Assembly: GCF_900101875.1 (NCBI RefSeq)
Contig: NZ_FNAI01000002.1
Coordinates: 372,001 to 436,000 of the forward strand
Direction of reading: 5' to 3'
DNA: 64,000 nt
Source of the DNA: Mucilaginibacter pineti
Lineage (GTDB): Bacteria; Bacteroidota; Bacteroidia; Sphingobacteriales; Sphingobacteriaceae
Shown piece after piece: positions 8,969 to 18,780 of the stretch (the stretch's first letter is position 1; every line of letters begins with the position of its first letter). The position numbers and the translations under genes are program-made. The notes beneath the pieces were generated by a model that saw only the letters and a program-made list of their open reading frames with translations, was not told where the DNA came from and did not search any database.

Positions 8969-8999
8969 CCAGTGCCCGGGCAAAAAAGGCCCACGCTGG
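8969..8999 (+). other. GC-rich bulged hairpin in the leader of the Sus operon
   Basis: CCAGTGCCCGGGC, an A-rich loop, then GGCCCACGCTGG: the GGGC/GCCC and CCAG/CTGG parts can pair with bulges. It stands out in very AT-rich surroundings, 40-70 bp before a short leader ORF. No T-run follows, so an intrinsic terminator is unlikely. Confidence 0.35.
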
Positions 9000-9037
9000 T
9001 TATAACCGAACAGACCCAACTTAATAAAACATACAAT

Positions 9038-9124
9038 ATGATTCAAACTTCTACTCTACAGAGTTCAAAAACCAACGTTTTGATCTTACAACGCCCAAGG
9101 GGCGGCATTCATCTATACGGATAA
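9038..9124 (+). CDS. Candidate 28-residue leader peptide upstream of SusC
   Basis: ATG at 9038 opens a 28-codon frame ending at TAA 9122-9124, 136 bp before the SusC start. The peptide ends QRPRGGIHLYG. The RPRGG codons coincide with a GC hairpin (CGCCC-AAG-GGGCG, 9092-9104), and a second hairpin (AACGGA/TCCGTT) straddles the stop codon and the bases after it. The leader between this ORF and SusC holds no other feature. It may be a translated leader peptide controlling the operon, or a fortuitous frame over a structured leader. I do not recognise a described family. Confidence 0.4.
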   Translation: MIQTSTLQSSKTNVLILQRPRGGIHLYG

Positions 9125-9260
9125 CGGATATCATTTCCGTTTACATCCGGCGCTAACAATCTTACTTCAGGACCCCAATTGTCTTGTACCGTGAATTGCT
9201 ATGCCCTAAAAGTTCAAAAATAGTTCAACCACGCTTTTATCAATAAATTAATTAACGCTA

Positions 9261-12239
9261 ATGAAAATGATCCGAATTAGTACAGTCATTATTTATATGG
9301 CCCTGCTATTACCTTTTGGTATTACCAAAGCGCACGCTGGAGCATATAAAGCTGCTACTTTTAATTACAGTATCTGTTTTCAACAGGATACCGCCGATAC
9401 CGTTAAAAAGAAACTGGATACGGTAATTGTTACCCCTATTAATCGTGCTTTACTTAAAGGGTTTGCCGATTCTTTAAATGTTAAGCTTTCAACGCTTACA
9501 CCCAACGCATCAATTCAGCAAATGTTAAAGGGTAACATTGCCGGTGTATACGTACAGGAAACTACCGGCGAGCCTGGCACTGAGCAAAGCATGATAATCC
9601 GTGGCTTGTCTTCGCCATTGTTCAGCAAAAATGATATTTACAATCAGCAGCCAATGGTTTATGTAAACGGTGTGCCGCTGGTTCAGGAAAGTTCATTTGT
9701 ATTTGATATTCAAAAATATGGCTTTAACCGTATCGGGCCCGCTACCAACTTGCTGGCTGGTTATGATATTGGCAATATAAATTCAATTGAAGTTATTAAA
9801 GACCCGCTGGAACTGGCTAAGTTAGGGCCCAATGCGGCTAATGGTGCCGTTTGGATAACTACTAAAGGTGCAAGGTCTGGTAACAGACAGTTGAGCATTA
9901 ACAGTTATTTTGGCTTTGTACAGGCCAGCAAGGTAAGTACTACCAACGCGGCTTATGAAAACCAGTTTCGTAAGCCATTTTATCAGAAATACGCTACCGA
10001 AAGCGATTATCTGAACTATCCGGGGTATTTAAGAGATTCAACCAATGCCGATTATTATGGCCCGGCAAGGTGGAATGACCTGTATTACCAGAATACCGCA
10101 GTGCACTCTGTTGATCTGGGTTTAACAGGAGGATCTGACAGGGCAAACTTTCGTTTCTTCGGATCGGGAACTACCAATGCCGGCAATGCCGATAATACCG
10201 CGCTTAACCGTTACACAGCTTCGTTCCAGATTAATATGCTGCCTTTTAGCTGGTTAACCGTGTCAAGTAATGTTAACGCCAGCCGTATGGACAGGGACAG
10301 GAACCGCAGTCTGCGTGATCGCTTTGCTGAAACCCGTTATATTCCGGATTTGTACAACCCACTGCCGCCAAGCGAAAACACTTACCAGGCCTTATTAAAT
10401 GAGGATAGTAAATCAATTGATAATAATAAGACTACCGCGGTTAACGGCTACCTGTCATTAGGTGTTGATTTTAACAAGTTTAAATTTGTATCGCGCTTAA
10501 GCTTTGATTACAATCAGGGTACAAGGGATGTGTTTTATCCATCAACCTTAATGGAGGGTAATAACTATGTATCAAGCTACCTGGGTTATAACCAACGTTT
10601 TAGGATAGATAACAGCTTGAATTATACCAGGGAGTTAAATAAAGATAATAAAGTAGTATTCACTGCAGGCCAATCATACCAAACAGATACGCATAAATAT
10701 AACTATGCCAACGCCTACAACGGCCCCAATGATTTTATCAAGATTAACGTTGTTGAGGGTGGTACCGATTCGGCCACTTACCTGAAACCTGTAGGTTACC
10801 TGGTTTACAGGTATATTGATAAGGAGCAGGCCCGTTTGTTTTCGGTTTACGGTTCGGCAAAATATGAGTATAAAGACCTGTTATCCTTCTCGGCATTAAT
10901 ACGTGATGATGGATCATCAAATGCGCAACCGGGAAGCCGCTGGTTTATTGCACCAGCGTTTAGCGGTCAATGGAACCTTAAAAACCAGTTCCTTAAAGAA
11001 AGCAGCACTTTTGATGATCTTACGCTTAATGCTTCATGGTCAAGAATTGGTAAGCCATTTACTGACGATAGGTTTGCCGCCGGTCCGCAATACCGTGTAG
11101 AAATTGGCTGGGATGCCGAGCCTACTATTCCTGGTTACAATGGTGTAGCAGGAATATCAAGGCCTTATACCAGCGGTTGGGTTGGCTATAACTTAAAATG
11201 GTCATATACCGATGAACTGAACGTAGCCTTAAACGCCTCGTTGTTTAAAGGCAGGTTAAACGCATCGGCCACCTATTATATAAAGGATGATAAAAGGATG
11301 TTGCTAAGCATCCCTGTACCGCAGGAGTATGGTTTTGAAAGCAGCTATGTAAGCGGGATGGGTGTAAGAAACACCGGTATTGAGCTTGGCCTACAAGGCA
11401 GCATTATTAAAACCAGTAATGGTTTAAACTGGACATCGGGTATCAATGCCAGCATTAATAAAAACAAATTAACTGCGTTACCAAACGGTTTAGATGAACT
11501 GGTAATTGGCGACAGGAAACTTAAAGTAGGGCAGGCGATAGACCAGTTTTACATATTCCAAAACCAGGGCATCTACAATTCAGACAGCGAAGTGCCGGTT
11601 AACCCTGCAACCAACAAACGCATGACCTTTGAAGGTACCACGCTTAAAGCAGGCGACCCTAAATGGCAGGATTTGAACGGCGATTATGTGATTAACGATG
11701 CCGATAAAGTATTAAAGGGCCATTCTATGCCAAAAATCACTGGCGGCTGGTCAAATGATTTCCGTTATGGCAACTTCGATCTGAATTTCAATATCATTTT
11801 CGCGGTTGGTCAAAAAGCGCTTAACCAGGTGGCATCGTCACAATATGATTTTATCAACAGAGAATCTGGTAATGATATTAACTCCATTAAGGAGATCTTT
11901 TCATGGCAGGTAAATGTTGATGCTTCCAAGTATCCAATTTACAACCCATGGAGCAGCGTTGTTCCTTACCGTTTAGATCAGGATTTGTTTTTAGAAAATG
12001 CATCATATGCTAAATTAAGAACCGTATCTGTAGGCTATGATCTTTCAAAATCGGCCATGTTCACTAAATTAAAATCAACTTTTAAGAGGGCTTATATTTA
12101 TTTAACTGCCAATAACCTGGTAACGGTTTCTCCCTTCTCTGGCAGCGACCCTGAATTGATTGATTATAACGGGATATACACCGGTTACGGCATGGCCATA
12201 CCGCGTACCTATATCATTGGTTTAAAGTTGGATCTATAG
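9261..12239 (+). CDS. SusC/RagA-family TonB-dependent outer-membrane transporter, short N-terminus
   Basis: Outer-membrane channel that imports glycan or peptide fragments captured by its SusD partner, powered by TonB. 992 residues. Signal peptide about 1-26. The plug domain starts around residue 75 (LTPNASIQQMLKGNIAGVYVQ) with SMIIRG, PMVYVNGVPL, SIEVIKDPLELAKLGPNAANG and WITTKG; the rest is a beta-barrel ending in a hydrophobic alternating strand (IIGLKLDL). Unlike the other two SusC proteins here it lacks the carboxypeptidase-regulatory-like domain before the plug. First gene of an eleven-gene operon; SusD follows after 25 bp. An alternative ATG lies two codons downstream. Confidence 0.93.
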   Translation: MKMIRISTVIIYMALLLPFGITKAHAGAYKAATFNYSICFQQDTADTVKKKLDTVIVTPINRALLKGFADSLNVKLSTLTPNASIQQMLKGNIAGVYVQETTGEPGTEQSMIIRGLSSPLFSKNDIYNQQPMVYVNGVPLVQESSFVFDIQKYGFNRIGPATNLLAGYDIGNINSIEVIKDPLELAKLGPNAANGAVWITTKGARSGNRQLSINSYFGFVQASKVSTTNAAYENQFRKPFYQKYATESDYLNYPGYLRDSTNADYYGPARWNDLYYQNTAVHSVDLGLTGGSDRANFRFFGSGTTNAGNADNTALNRYTASFQINMLPFSWLTVSSNVNASRMDRDRNRSLRDRFAETRYIPDLYNPLPPSENTYQALLNEDSKSIDNNKTTAVNGYLSLGVDFNKFKFVSRLSFDYNQGTRDVFYPSTLMEGNNYVSSYLGYNQRFRIDNSLNYTRELNKDNKVVFTAGQSYQTDTHKYNYANAYNGPNDFIKINVVEGGTDSATYLKPVGYLVYRYIDKEQARLFSVYGSAKYEYKDLLSFSALIRDDGSSNAQPGSRWFIAPAFSGQWNLKNQFLKESSTFDDLTLNASWSRIGKPFTDDRFAAGPQYRVEIGWDAEPTIPGYNGVAGISRPYTSGWVGYNLKWSYTDELNVALNASLFKGRLNASATYYIKDDKRMLLSIPVPQEYGFESSYVSGMGVRNTGIELGLQGSIIKTSNGLNWTSGINASINKNKLTALPNGLDELVIGDRKLKVGQAIDQFYIFQNQGIYNSDSEVPVNPATNKRMTFEGTTLKAGDPKWQDLNGDYVINDADKVLKGHSMPKITGGWSNDFRYGNFDLNFNIIFAVGQKALNQVASSQYDFINRESGNDINSIKEIFSWQVNVDASKYPIYNPWSSVVPYRLDQDLFLENASYAKLRTVSVGYDLSKSAMFTKLKSTFKRAYIYLTANNLVTVSPFSGSDPELIDYNGIYTGYGMAIPRTYIIGLKLDL

Positions 12240-12264
12240 TATTAACAAATAAAAATTACTGGAT

Positions 12265-13809
12265 ATGATATCTTTTATAAATAGACACATTCAAGCAAAA
12301 AAAATCACCGGCATTTTTGTGCTGGCTGTTGCGGTGTGCCTGAATATATCGTGTAAAAAAATGCTTGATGTTGACTCAAGCAGGCTTGCAAAAGAAGATG
12401 GCCACTGGACATCGCTGCAGGATACCCGAGCAGGCTTAATGGGTAGTTACGGTTTAATGCGTGCAGCCCTGGCCAACAACAATGCGCACTGGTTATGGGG
12501 CGAGTTCAGGAACGGAGATTTCCAGGCCACCAGCCGGTCAGATCTGAAAGCTGTTGTTAACGGCGATCTGAACGCATCATACCCGCTGCTGCAAAGCATC
12601 ACCAGTTGGCGCGCTTTTTACGCCGTTATTAACAGTGCCAGCTTACTTATTGAGCGTGCACCCGAAGTATTAGCAGCAGATAAACGCTATACCGAGGTGA
12701 ATTATAAAGTAGATGTGGCGCAGGCACGTGCTTTAAGAGCTTTCGCCTACTTCTACATGGTGAGGATCTGGGGCGATGTTCCGCTGATCACTTCATCGCA
12801 CGATGGTAGTTTTGAAATGAAACCCCGCACCGATCAGCAAAAGGTATTAGTTTTTGCCGAATCGGAATTGGTTGCCGCTGCTAAGGACCTTCCTTACGTA
12901 TACGGTGCCGATGTGGACGACCTGCTGCCGGGCCTGTATTATGGCTATAACGCCGACCGTTGGAGAGGTGCTTTATTCACCAAGATATCGGCTTATGCAG
13001 TATTGGCTCACATTGCCGCATGGCAGTCACATTACATTGATGCAGCTGTATATACAGACTTCATCATGAAAAACTATTCAAAATCAAACATTGCTTACTC
13101 TACTATAAGTGATTTAACCAGTGCCGATGGTATTTTCAACGGGGCATCAAACAACCCTATCATTTGCTTTGGCTTTAATGACCTGTACGGCGAATCGACA
13201 GCTAATGGCCACATAGAGCAACTGGTATTGGCCGCGCCGCTTATTGACAAGCAAACACCGGATTTGTATGTACCTAAAGACACCATAGCCACCGCCTTTA
13301 CCGATCCTAACGATCAGCGGTTTGGTTTGGATACCATTTCTGGCCTGTCGCGTACCAACTACTTTGTGAATTACAGCGGCGAAACCCCGGTATTCAGCAA
13401 GATCAAGGTATTAAAGGGAGGATCTACCAATGGCAATTTCGCTATATACAGCTCTAATATCATTTTCACCCGGTTAGAAGAAATTACCCTGTTACGCGCC
13501 GAAGCATTGGCAGTATTAGGTCAGCGTCAGGATGCCATAACCCTGTTAAATCTTATTAAGAAAAGCAGGGGCGTACAAACCTTTGCCGATGGCCCCGATA
13601 AGGACCTGGTTAAAGAAATATTTGACGAGCGCCGCAGGGAGCTGATGGGCGAAGCCTGGAGATGGTATGACCAGGTGCGTTACAACAAAATAAAGGCCAG
13701 CAACGCCGCTTTTAACAACCTGATAAGTAAGCAAGGGATTTACTGGCCAATAGCTGCCGATGTACTGAGCGCCAACAGCCTGCTTACTCAAAATAGCTAT
13801 TGGAAGTAA
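12265..13809 (+). CDS. SusD/RagB-family surface lipoprotein
   Basis: Ligand-binding lid of the SusC transporter encoded 25 bp upstream. 514 residues. Lipoprotein signal with the acylated Cys at about residue 30 followed by KK. The SusD helical repeat region shows the family pattern QARALRAFAYFYMVRIWGDVP and the C-terminal motif EIFDERRRELMGEAWRWYDQVRY, ending in YWPI and NSYWK. Expected at the cell surface with its Cys anchored in the outer membrane. The substrate is unknown but should match that of the operon. Confidence 0.93.
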   Translation: MISFINRHIQAKKITGIFVLAVAVCLNISCKKMLDVDSSRLAKEDGHWTSLQDTRAGLMGSYGLMRAALANNNAHWLWGEFRNGDFQATSRSDLKAVVNGDLNASYPLLQSITSWRAFYAVINSASLLIERAPEVLAADKRYTEVNYKVDVAQARALRAFAYFYMVRIWGDVPLITSSHDGSFEMKPRTDQQKVLVFAESELVAAAKDLPYVYGADVDDLLPGLYYGYNADRWRGALFTKISAYAVLAHIAAWQSHYIDAAVYTDFIMKNYSKSNIAYSTISDLTSADGIFNGASNNPIICFGFNDLYGESTANGHIEQLVLAAPLIDKQTPDLYVPKDTIATAFTDPNDQRFGLDTISGLSRTNYFVNYSGETPVFSKIKVLKGGSTNGNFAIYSSNIIFTRLEEITLLRAEALAVLGQRQDAITLLNLIKKSRGVQTFADGPDKDLVKEIFDERRRELMGEAWRWYDQVRYNKIKASNAAFNNLISKQGIYWPIAADVLSANSLLTQNSYWK

Positions 13810-13863
13810 CAGCAAACCTATAAATGATATTGTCACAAATTTTATTCTTAACACCATATTCAG

Positions 13864-14538
13864 ATGAGAAATAAAAATGTTTTTTTCTTCCGCACACTGC
13901 TCGCAGTACTACTAAGTACTACGCTGTTTGCCTGTAAGAAAACTGATCTTGCTTACTATAATTATGAAAATAATTTAAAGGATTATAAAGGCAGCGCCCT
14001 GGAGTACATTAAATCGCAGCCGGGTGTTTATGATTCATTGATGGTAGTGCTTGACAGGTTGCCTGCTCTTGAAGATTCATTGCAAAACGAAAACGTAACC
14101 CTTTTTGCGGTAACCAATAAAAGCTTCCAGATTTCTGTAGAGAGCCTTAACGCAGTACGTAAAAAAACCAACAAGGCGCCAATTTACCTGGCCACCGCCG
14201 ATCTGGCCCAGCTGGATACCATGATGTGCAAATACATCATCCCCGGAAAATTAACCACCGCCGATTTTGAAAGCTACTCAGACGGGTTGCTGATAAAAAG
14301 CCTTAAATACCAATACGCCATGCACGTTGCTTACAAAAAAGCAAATGCATCGGGCTTTAACGGGGGAGGGCCGGCCATTATCACGTTTACCGATCCTAAA
14401 AATTCAATTTTCGTGAGGTACTGGCAAAGTACACCAACCAATGCTGTAAACATAAAAACCAGTAATGCCGTGGTAAACGTTATCGCGCCCGGTCATGATT
14501 TTGGTTTCGGCGATTTTGTAACAAGGATTAACCATTAA
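13864..14538 (+). CDS. Fasciclin-domain lipoprotein
   Basis: A 224-residue lipoprotein (Cys24, LFAC/KK) with one fasciclin (FAS1) domain. SALEYIKSQPGVYDSLMVVLDRLPALEDSL and NVTLFAVTNKSF match the start of FAS1 domains. The C-terminal TSNAVVNVIAPGH-like strand corresponds to the usual closing 'NGVIHVI' strand. FAS1 domains mediate adhesion in other organisms; their role in Sus operons is not established. It lies 54 bp after SusD and 11 bp before a DUF5007 protein; the same gene order recurs at 60657-62436. Confidence 0.8.
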   Translation: MRNKNVFFFRTLLAVLLSTTLFACKKTDLAYYNYENNLKDYKGSALEYIKSQPGVYDSLMVVLDRLPALEDSLQNENVTLFAVTNKSFQISVESLNAVRKKTNKAPIYLATADLAQLDTMMCKYIIPGKLTTADFESYSDGLLIKSLKYQYAMHVAYKKANASGFNGGGPAIITFTDPKNSIFVRYWQSTPTNAVNIKTSNAVVNVIAPGHDFGFGDFVTRINH

Positions 14539-14549
14539 GGCTTAAAAAA

Positions 14550-15581
14550 ATGAAATATAAATACAATTTAAAAGCATTTAGCATTCTTTTAACTGGGCTG
14601 GCATTGCTCATAAGCGCCACCGGCTGTTTAAAGAATTTGCCGCAAGACAGGGAATCTATAGGCACAGATACGCGCTTTACGCAAACGGTTTACGCCCCGG
14701 TTTTAGGCAGAAATACCTTGTTTTCCAATAACTTTTTTGTTGGTAGTTCATCCCAGCCGCTAACCTTCGCAATTATTAACATGCGTAACAGGGATGGCTC
14801 GCCGGCACCGGAACTTACCGAAACCTTCCCAATACAGGTTTGGACACAACCCTACCTGGGCGACGAAAAATCCATAGCCGAAATTGAGGCCAAACGTAAA
14901 GTTGAAAACCATCCTTTGTTTGAAATAAGGGAACACTCGGGTCAGTTCCTGATGTGGTCTGCAGCACAATCCAGCTTTGTGAAAACACAGCCCGATTCTG
15001 GTTACGTGTTTGATGTGGAAATGTCAAACAGCGGTGGCCGCAGGTACTTTCGTGATTTTAGGCTGATGCCGCTGAAAGAGCGTTCGTTTGAGCCATCTAC
15101 ATTAAATGCCATTACCGGCCTATCGCAGCATACCGGTTTATCATCATCTGATGTGGGCAATATTAACGGTGCCAAAACCAATAAAATACTGGATGGTAAT
15201 GATATTGAGGTGCAGTTTCACAAAGTTGGCGCAGGCAATTCATTAACCTTCAAGTTTGTGGATTCATTGTACAACCCTATTGACCCAAGTAGTTTTAACC
15301 TTACCAAATGGGATAAGCTGGTACACGGGTTTGATATGGTTAAAACCAACGAATCTGTTAAATACACGGTTGCCTACCCGGTTCCATTAATCGCTTATAA
15401 AACAGCCTATACTAATGCCGTGGGCGATAAGGCCCATGTTCTATTCTCTTATGACAGGCAGGGCTACGGCAATATAAGGCAGGTTTCCAGCCTCTCGCTC
15501 GACTTTGCAATTTTTGAAAAGGGCGATTGGGAGATAACGTTCTGGTTCAAGAACGAGAGTCCAAAGTTTGCTAACGATTAA
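14550..15581 (+). CDS. DUF5007-like lipoprotein
   Basis: A 343-residue lipoprotein (Cys26, ATGC/L) resembling DUF5007 proteins found next to SusCD and fasciclin genes. It is paralogous to the protein at 61450-62436: both share an N-terminal strand followed by the pattern (I/L)N(M/L)R..DGSPAPE/K..T.P..(I/V)(W/F) and a C-terminal strand with W(E/Q)ITF-like spacing. No enzyme motif is visible. A surface glycan- or protein-binding role analogous to SusE/SusF is inferred from position only. The family name is from memory. Confidence 0.68.
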   Translation: MKYKYNLKAFSILLTGLALLISATGCLKNLPQDRESIGTDTRFTQTVYAPVLGRNTLFSNNFFVGSSSQPLTFAIINMRNRDGSPAPELTETFPIQVWTQPYLGDEKSIAEIEAKRKVENHPLFEIREHSGQFLMWSAAQSSFVKTQPDSGYVFDVEMSNSGGRRYFRDFRLMPLKERSFEPSTLNAITGLSQHTGLSSSDVGNINGAKTNKILDGNDIEVQFHKVGAGNSLTFKFVDSLYNPIDPSSFNLTKWDKLVHGFDMVKTNESVKYTVAYPVPLIAYKTAYTNAVGDKAHVLFSYDRQGYGNIRQVSSLSLDFAIFEKGDWEITFWFKNESPKFAND

Positions 15582-15616
15582 TAACATACAGCATTAAAAT
15601 TTATATAAGATCTAAT

Positions 15617-18600
15617 ATGAGATATTCAGTTATAATATTTTCTTTGATTTTGTTGCTCGGCTTCCGTAACGAAGCCCGGGCCCAGCAAAAGAAAGTTGTA
15701 GTTAAGGGAACTGTAATTGACAAAACAGAAAAAAGACCGTTACCCGGTGTAATGGTATGGGGCGGCAAGCCTGCTGTTGTGTTGGCACAAACCGATGCTA
15801 AGGGTAATTTTAGCGTAAGCGTTGATCCGGATGGCGAGCTTAGCTTCAGCTTTTTGGGTTATAAAAGAATTACCCGCAAAATAGAGGGCGCCACAATCAT
15901 AAACATTATTATGGTTGAAGAAGTGAACGCGTTGAAAGAAATCACTAAAATCGGTTACGCTATCAAAACCAAGGAAGTATCAACCGGATCGAGCGTTGTT
16001 ATTACCGCTAAAGAGATCCAGGATGCACCGGTTGCCAACGTAATGGACCTTATACAGGGTAAAGTTGCCGGTTTAAATATCCAGAATAATAATGGTACCC
16101 CTGGTATGCGCGGTTCTGCTAACATCCGCGGTGTATCAAACGTTAACGTAACAGGATCGGGCTTTTTAACACCAACATCACCGCTGTTTGTGGTAGATGG
16201 TTTTCCTACTGATGATAACAGCAATTACTCATACGGTTTTGACCAGGCCAGCCCGGGTTTAAGCCCTATCTCGCTGATTCCTGTAGAGGATATTCAAAGC
16301 ATCGAAATTTTGAAAGATGCGCAGGCTACCTCGCTATACGGCTCGCGTGGTGCTTATGGTGTTATTTTAATAACTACTAAAAGAGGTAATTCAAAAATTC
16401 CGATTATTAAATACACCGGTGCCTTTACTTTCTCGCAGCCGCCGCCTTTAAGAAAAGTGATTGGCGGTAAAGGCGAGCGGTTAATGCGTATTGACGAGAT
16501 CATGCAAAATGATACCAATTATTATCACGGGCTAAATACGGTTAACAGCACGCCGTTCCTGTCTGATAGTTTAAATGCTTTCTACAATAACGCTACCAAC
16601 TGGCAGGCGCAGTATTACAGGAGCACCTTTAACCAGGATCACAACGTTGAAATGTCGGGCGGCGAAAGCAAGTTCAACTACAAGGTAAACGCTGGTTACT
16701 ATGACCAAAAAGGTATTGTACAAAATACCGATTTTAGAAGGTATACCCTGATCATGAATACCCTGTACCAGCCTAATGATCGGTTTAAATTGGCGGCTGC
16801 TGTTAACAACCAATTGGCTTATAATAGCACTGGTGGTGGTAATAGCATAACACAAGGAGGCGTGGGTACCACTGGTGCATCATCGTCGTTATTACCCGCG
16901 CCATCGTTGTTTACAGCAAGTAACGGTTTGTTAAATACTTTAGACATTCAAAATGAAAACAAAACGGTTAACATTACAACCAACCTTGATATCGACTTCC
17001 TGATTGTTAAAGGCTTGCGGGTAACCAATTCATTTAGCTTTAATTATTTAACAATGGGCAATGAAAAGTTTAAACCCGAGGCATTAATTAATGATGTTAG
17101 CGGGCTTAAACCGGCAGATATTTATCAGATTTACAATTACTTCGACCGGAAAAATACTTTATATGACAGAACAGGGCTGGCTTATGATAAATCCATTAAT
17201 AGTAAGCATAACTTCAGGGTTAACATTTTTAGCGAGATAAACAGCACAAATTACAGGGCCGATGTTATACAGCAAAGCAGCACTCCAAATGATCAGATCA
17301 AAGGCCCGCTGGGTTATGATTGGTATAACTCATCTGGCGGTACGCTAAATAGCCTCACCGATCTGAAAACTGCTTCACTGGCAGGTTCATTTTCTTACAA
17401 CTATAAACAGATTTATGTATTAGACCTTTCCTATCGTATAGATGGTTCATCAACCAACGGACCCGATGCCGGTTACTCAAAAAATCCGTCGATAGGTTTA
17501 CGCTGGAACTTTAACAAAGAGAACTTCATGCAGTCATTAAACTGGTTAGATTATAGTTCTTTCCGTTTTAGTTACGGTAAAAACATTGTGCCAACCGGTT
17601 CTGTATACGATGTATATGGCCGCTACACAGCCGGTACCAATTACAACCAGGATCCTACAGTTCAGTTAGATTACGGAACTATACCCAACACTGGTTTAAC
17701 TCCCACAACTACCACACAATACGATGGTGGTTTTGATGCCGGTTTTCTTAACGGCAAGTTTTCGGTAACGTTTGATGCCTACTACAAACAGGTAGATAAT
17801 TTGCTGCGCCAGAAGGATATTGCTACCATAAACGCCTTTCAAAAGGTAAGTACAAACGAAATGAGTTTGGTGAATTATGGTTACGAGCTAACCTTAACAG
17901 CCCGCCCATTGCCAACAGATAGTAAATTATCATGGCAGATATCTGTAAACGGTGCCTTTAATAAGGATATTATGGCTCACCTGCCTGATAACGCCAGCCA
18001 GCTTTTGGTAGTTGATCCGTCAACAGGGCAAAACATCCTGTATCGTTTGGGCCGTAATAGTTTAACAAACGTATTGTTGAACACCAAAGGTGTTTACAGT
18101 ACTAACTCAAGCGTTCCGGTAGATCCGATGACCGGTTTAAGATATCGCACCGGCGGCCTAAGCTACACCTACTTTAAACAAGGCGACCCTTCATGGACAG
18201 ATGTTAACGGCGACTATATTTTAGACCAGAACGACTTTGTGGCTGCTGGTAACTCACAGCCATTGATAACCGGTGGTTTTAGTTCATCTATGCAATATGG
18301 CCCGTTCTCACTAAACATCAGCGGTTCGTTCACAGCCGTTAGGGATATATTAAATAATGACCTGGCCTCACGCTTCCAAAGCTTTGCAAATCCTACTAAC
18401 CAAAGCGGGCTGGTTCCGTTAACGGCTTATAACTATTGGAAAGCAAGCGGTAGTAATGCTACTTACCCTAATCCTTATGATTATACCAGGGCATCGCAAA
18501 CTTCGCCCTTCAGGTATGACCAAACCCTGTTCCAGGAGGATGGATCTTATCTGAAAATTAACCAGGTAACCTTTTCTTACAACTTTAAGAAACAAGTGAT

Positions 18601-18772
18601 CAAACGTTGGGGTATATCATCGGCACGTATTTACTGTACTGCATATAACGTGCACACATTCAGTAATTACTCAGGTGCAAATCCAGAAAGTGTAACTGAC
18701 CTGGGAAAAGATATTTCGGGTGGTTATCCTAATCCACGGAACTACACGTTAGGCCTTCAAGTTCAATTCTAA
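15617..18772 (+). CDS. SusC/RagA-family TonB-dependent transporter with CarboxypepD-reg-like domain
   Basis: Second SusC of the operon, 1051 residues. Signal peptide about 1-22 (ARA/Q). A carboxypeptidase-regulatory-like beta domain at about 27-105 (VKGTVIDKTEKRPLPGVMVW, FLGYKRI) precedes the plug with VMDLIQGKVAGLNIQ, SANIRG, PLFVVDGFP, SIEILKDAQATSLYGSRGAYG and ILITTKRG. The long barrel ends in YTLGLQVQF, a typical outer-membrane insertion terminus. SusD follows after 8 bp. It starts 35 bp after the DUF5007 gene, so two SusCD pairs share one transcript, implying two related substrates or two stages of uptake. Confidence 0.94.
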   Translation: MRYSVIIFSLILLLGFRNEARAQQKKVVVKGTVIDKTEKRPLPGVMVWGGKPAVVLAQTDAKGNFSVSVDPDGELSFSFLGYKRITRKIEGATIINIIMVEEVNALKEITKIGYAIKTKEVSTGSSVVITAKEIQDAPVANVMDLIQGKVAGLNIQNNNGTPGMRGSANIRGVSNVNVTGSGFLTPTSPLFVVDGFPTDDNSNYSYGFDQASPGLSPISLIPVEDIQSIEILKDAQATSLYGSRGAYGVILITTKRGNSKIPIIKYTGAFTFSQPPPLRKVIGGKGERLMRIDEIMQNDTNYYHGLNTVNSTPFLSDSLNAFYNNATNWQAQYYRSTFNQDHNVEMSGGESKFNYKVNAGYYDQKGIVQNTDFRRYTLIMNTLYQPNDRFKLAAAVNNQLAYNSTGGGNSITQGGVGTTGASSSLLPAPSLFTASNGLLNTLDIQNENKTVNITTNLDIDFLIVKGLRVTNSFSFNYLTMGNEKFKPEALINDVSGLKPADIYQIYNYFDRKNTLYDRTGLAYDKSINSKHNFRVNIFSEINSTNYRADVIQQSSTPNDQIKGPLGYDWYNSSGGTLNSLTDLKTASLAGSFSYNYKQIYVLDLSYRIDGSSTNGPDAGYSKNPSIGLRWNFNKENFMQSLNWLDYSSFRFSYGKNIVPTGSVYDVYGRYTAGTNYNQDPTVQLDYGTIPNTGLTPTTTTQYDGGFDAGFLNGKFSVTFDAYYKQVDNLLRQKDIATINAFQKVSTNEMSLVNYGYELTLTARPLPTDSKLSWQISVNGAFNKDIMAHLPDNASQLLVVDPSTGQNILYRLGRNSLTNVLLNTKGVYSTNSSVPVDPMTGLRYRTGGLSYTYFKQGDPSWTDVNGDYILDQNDFVAAGNSQPLITGGFSSSMQYGPFSLNISGSFTAVRDILNNDLASRFQSFANPTNQSGLVPLTAYNYWKASGSNATYPNPYDYTRASQTSPFRYDQTLFQEDGSYLKINQVTFSYNFKKQVIKRWGISSARIYCTAYNVHTFSNYSGANPESVTDLGKDISGGYPNPRNYTLGLQVQF

Positions 18773-18780
18773 TTTTAAAA

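Larger units (their letters stand above)
7959..9037. promoter_or_regulatory. Divergent control region between GH operon and Sus operon
   Basis: About 1.1 kb of AT-rich sequence between two divergent operons, with no supportable long reading frame. It holds five CAAACGTTTG-like palindromes (starting 8031, 8225, 8439, 8621, 8830) and two copies of TTGCGTAA (8254-8261; 8813-8820 on the other strand). Nearer the SusC gene it contains a bulged hairpin (8969-8999). It is unusually long for this compact region, which suits multiple regulator sites. Confidence 0.6.
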
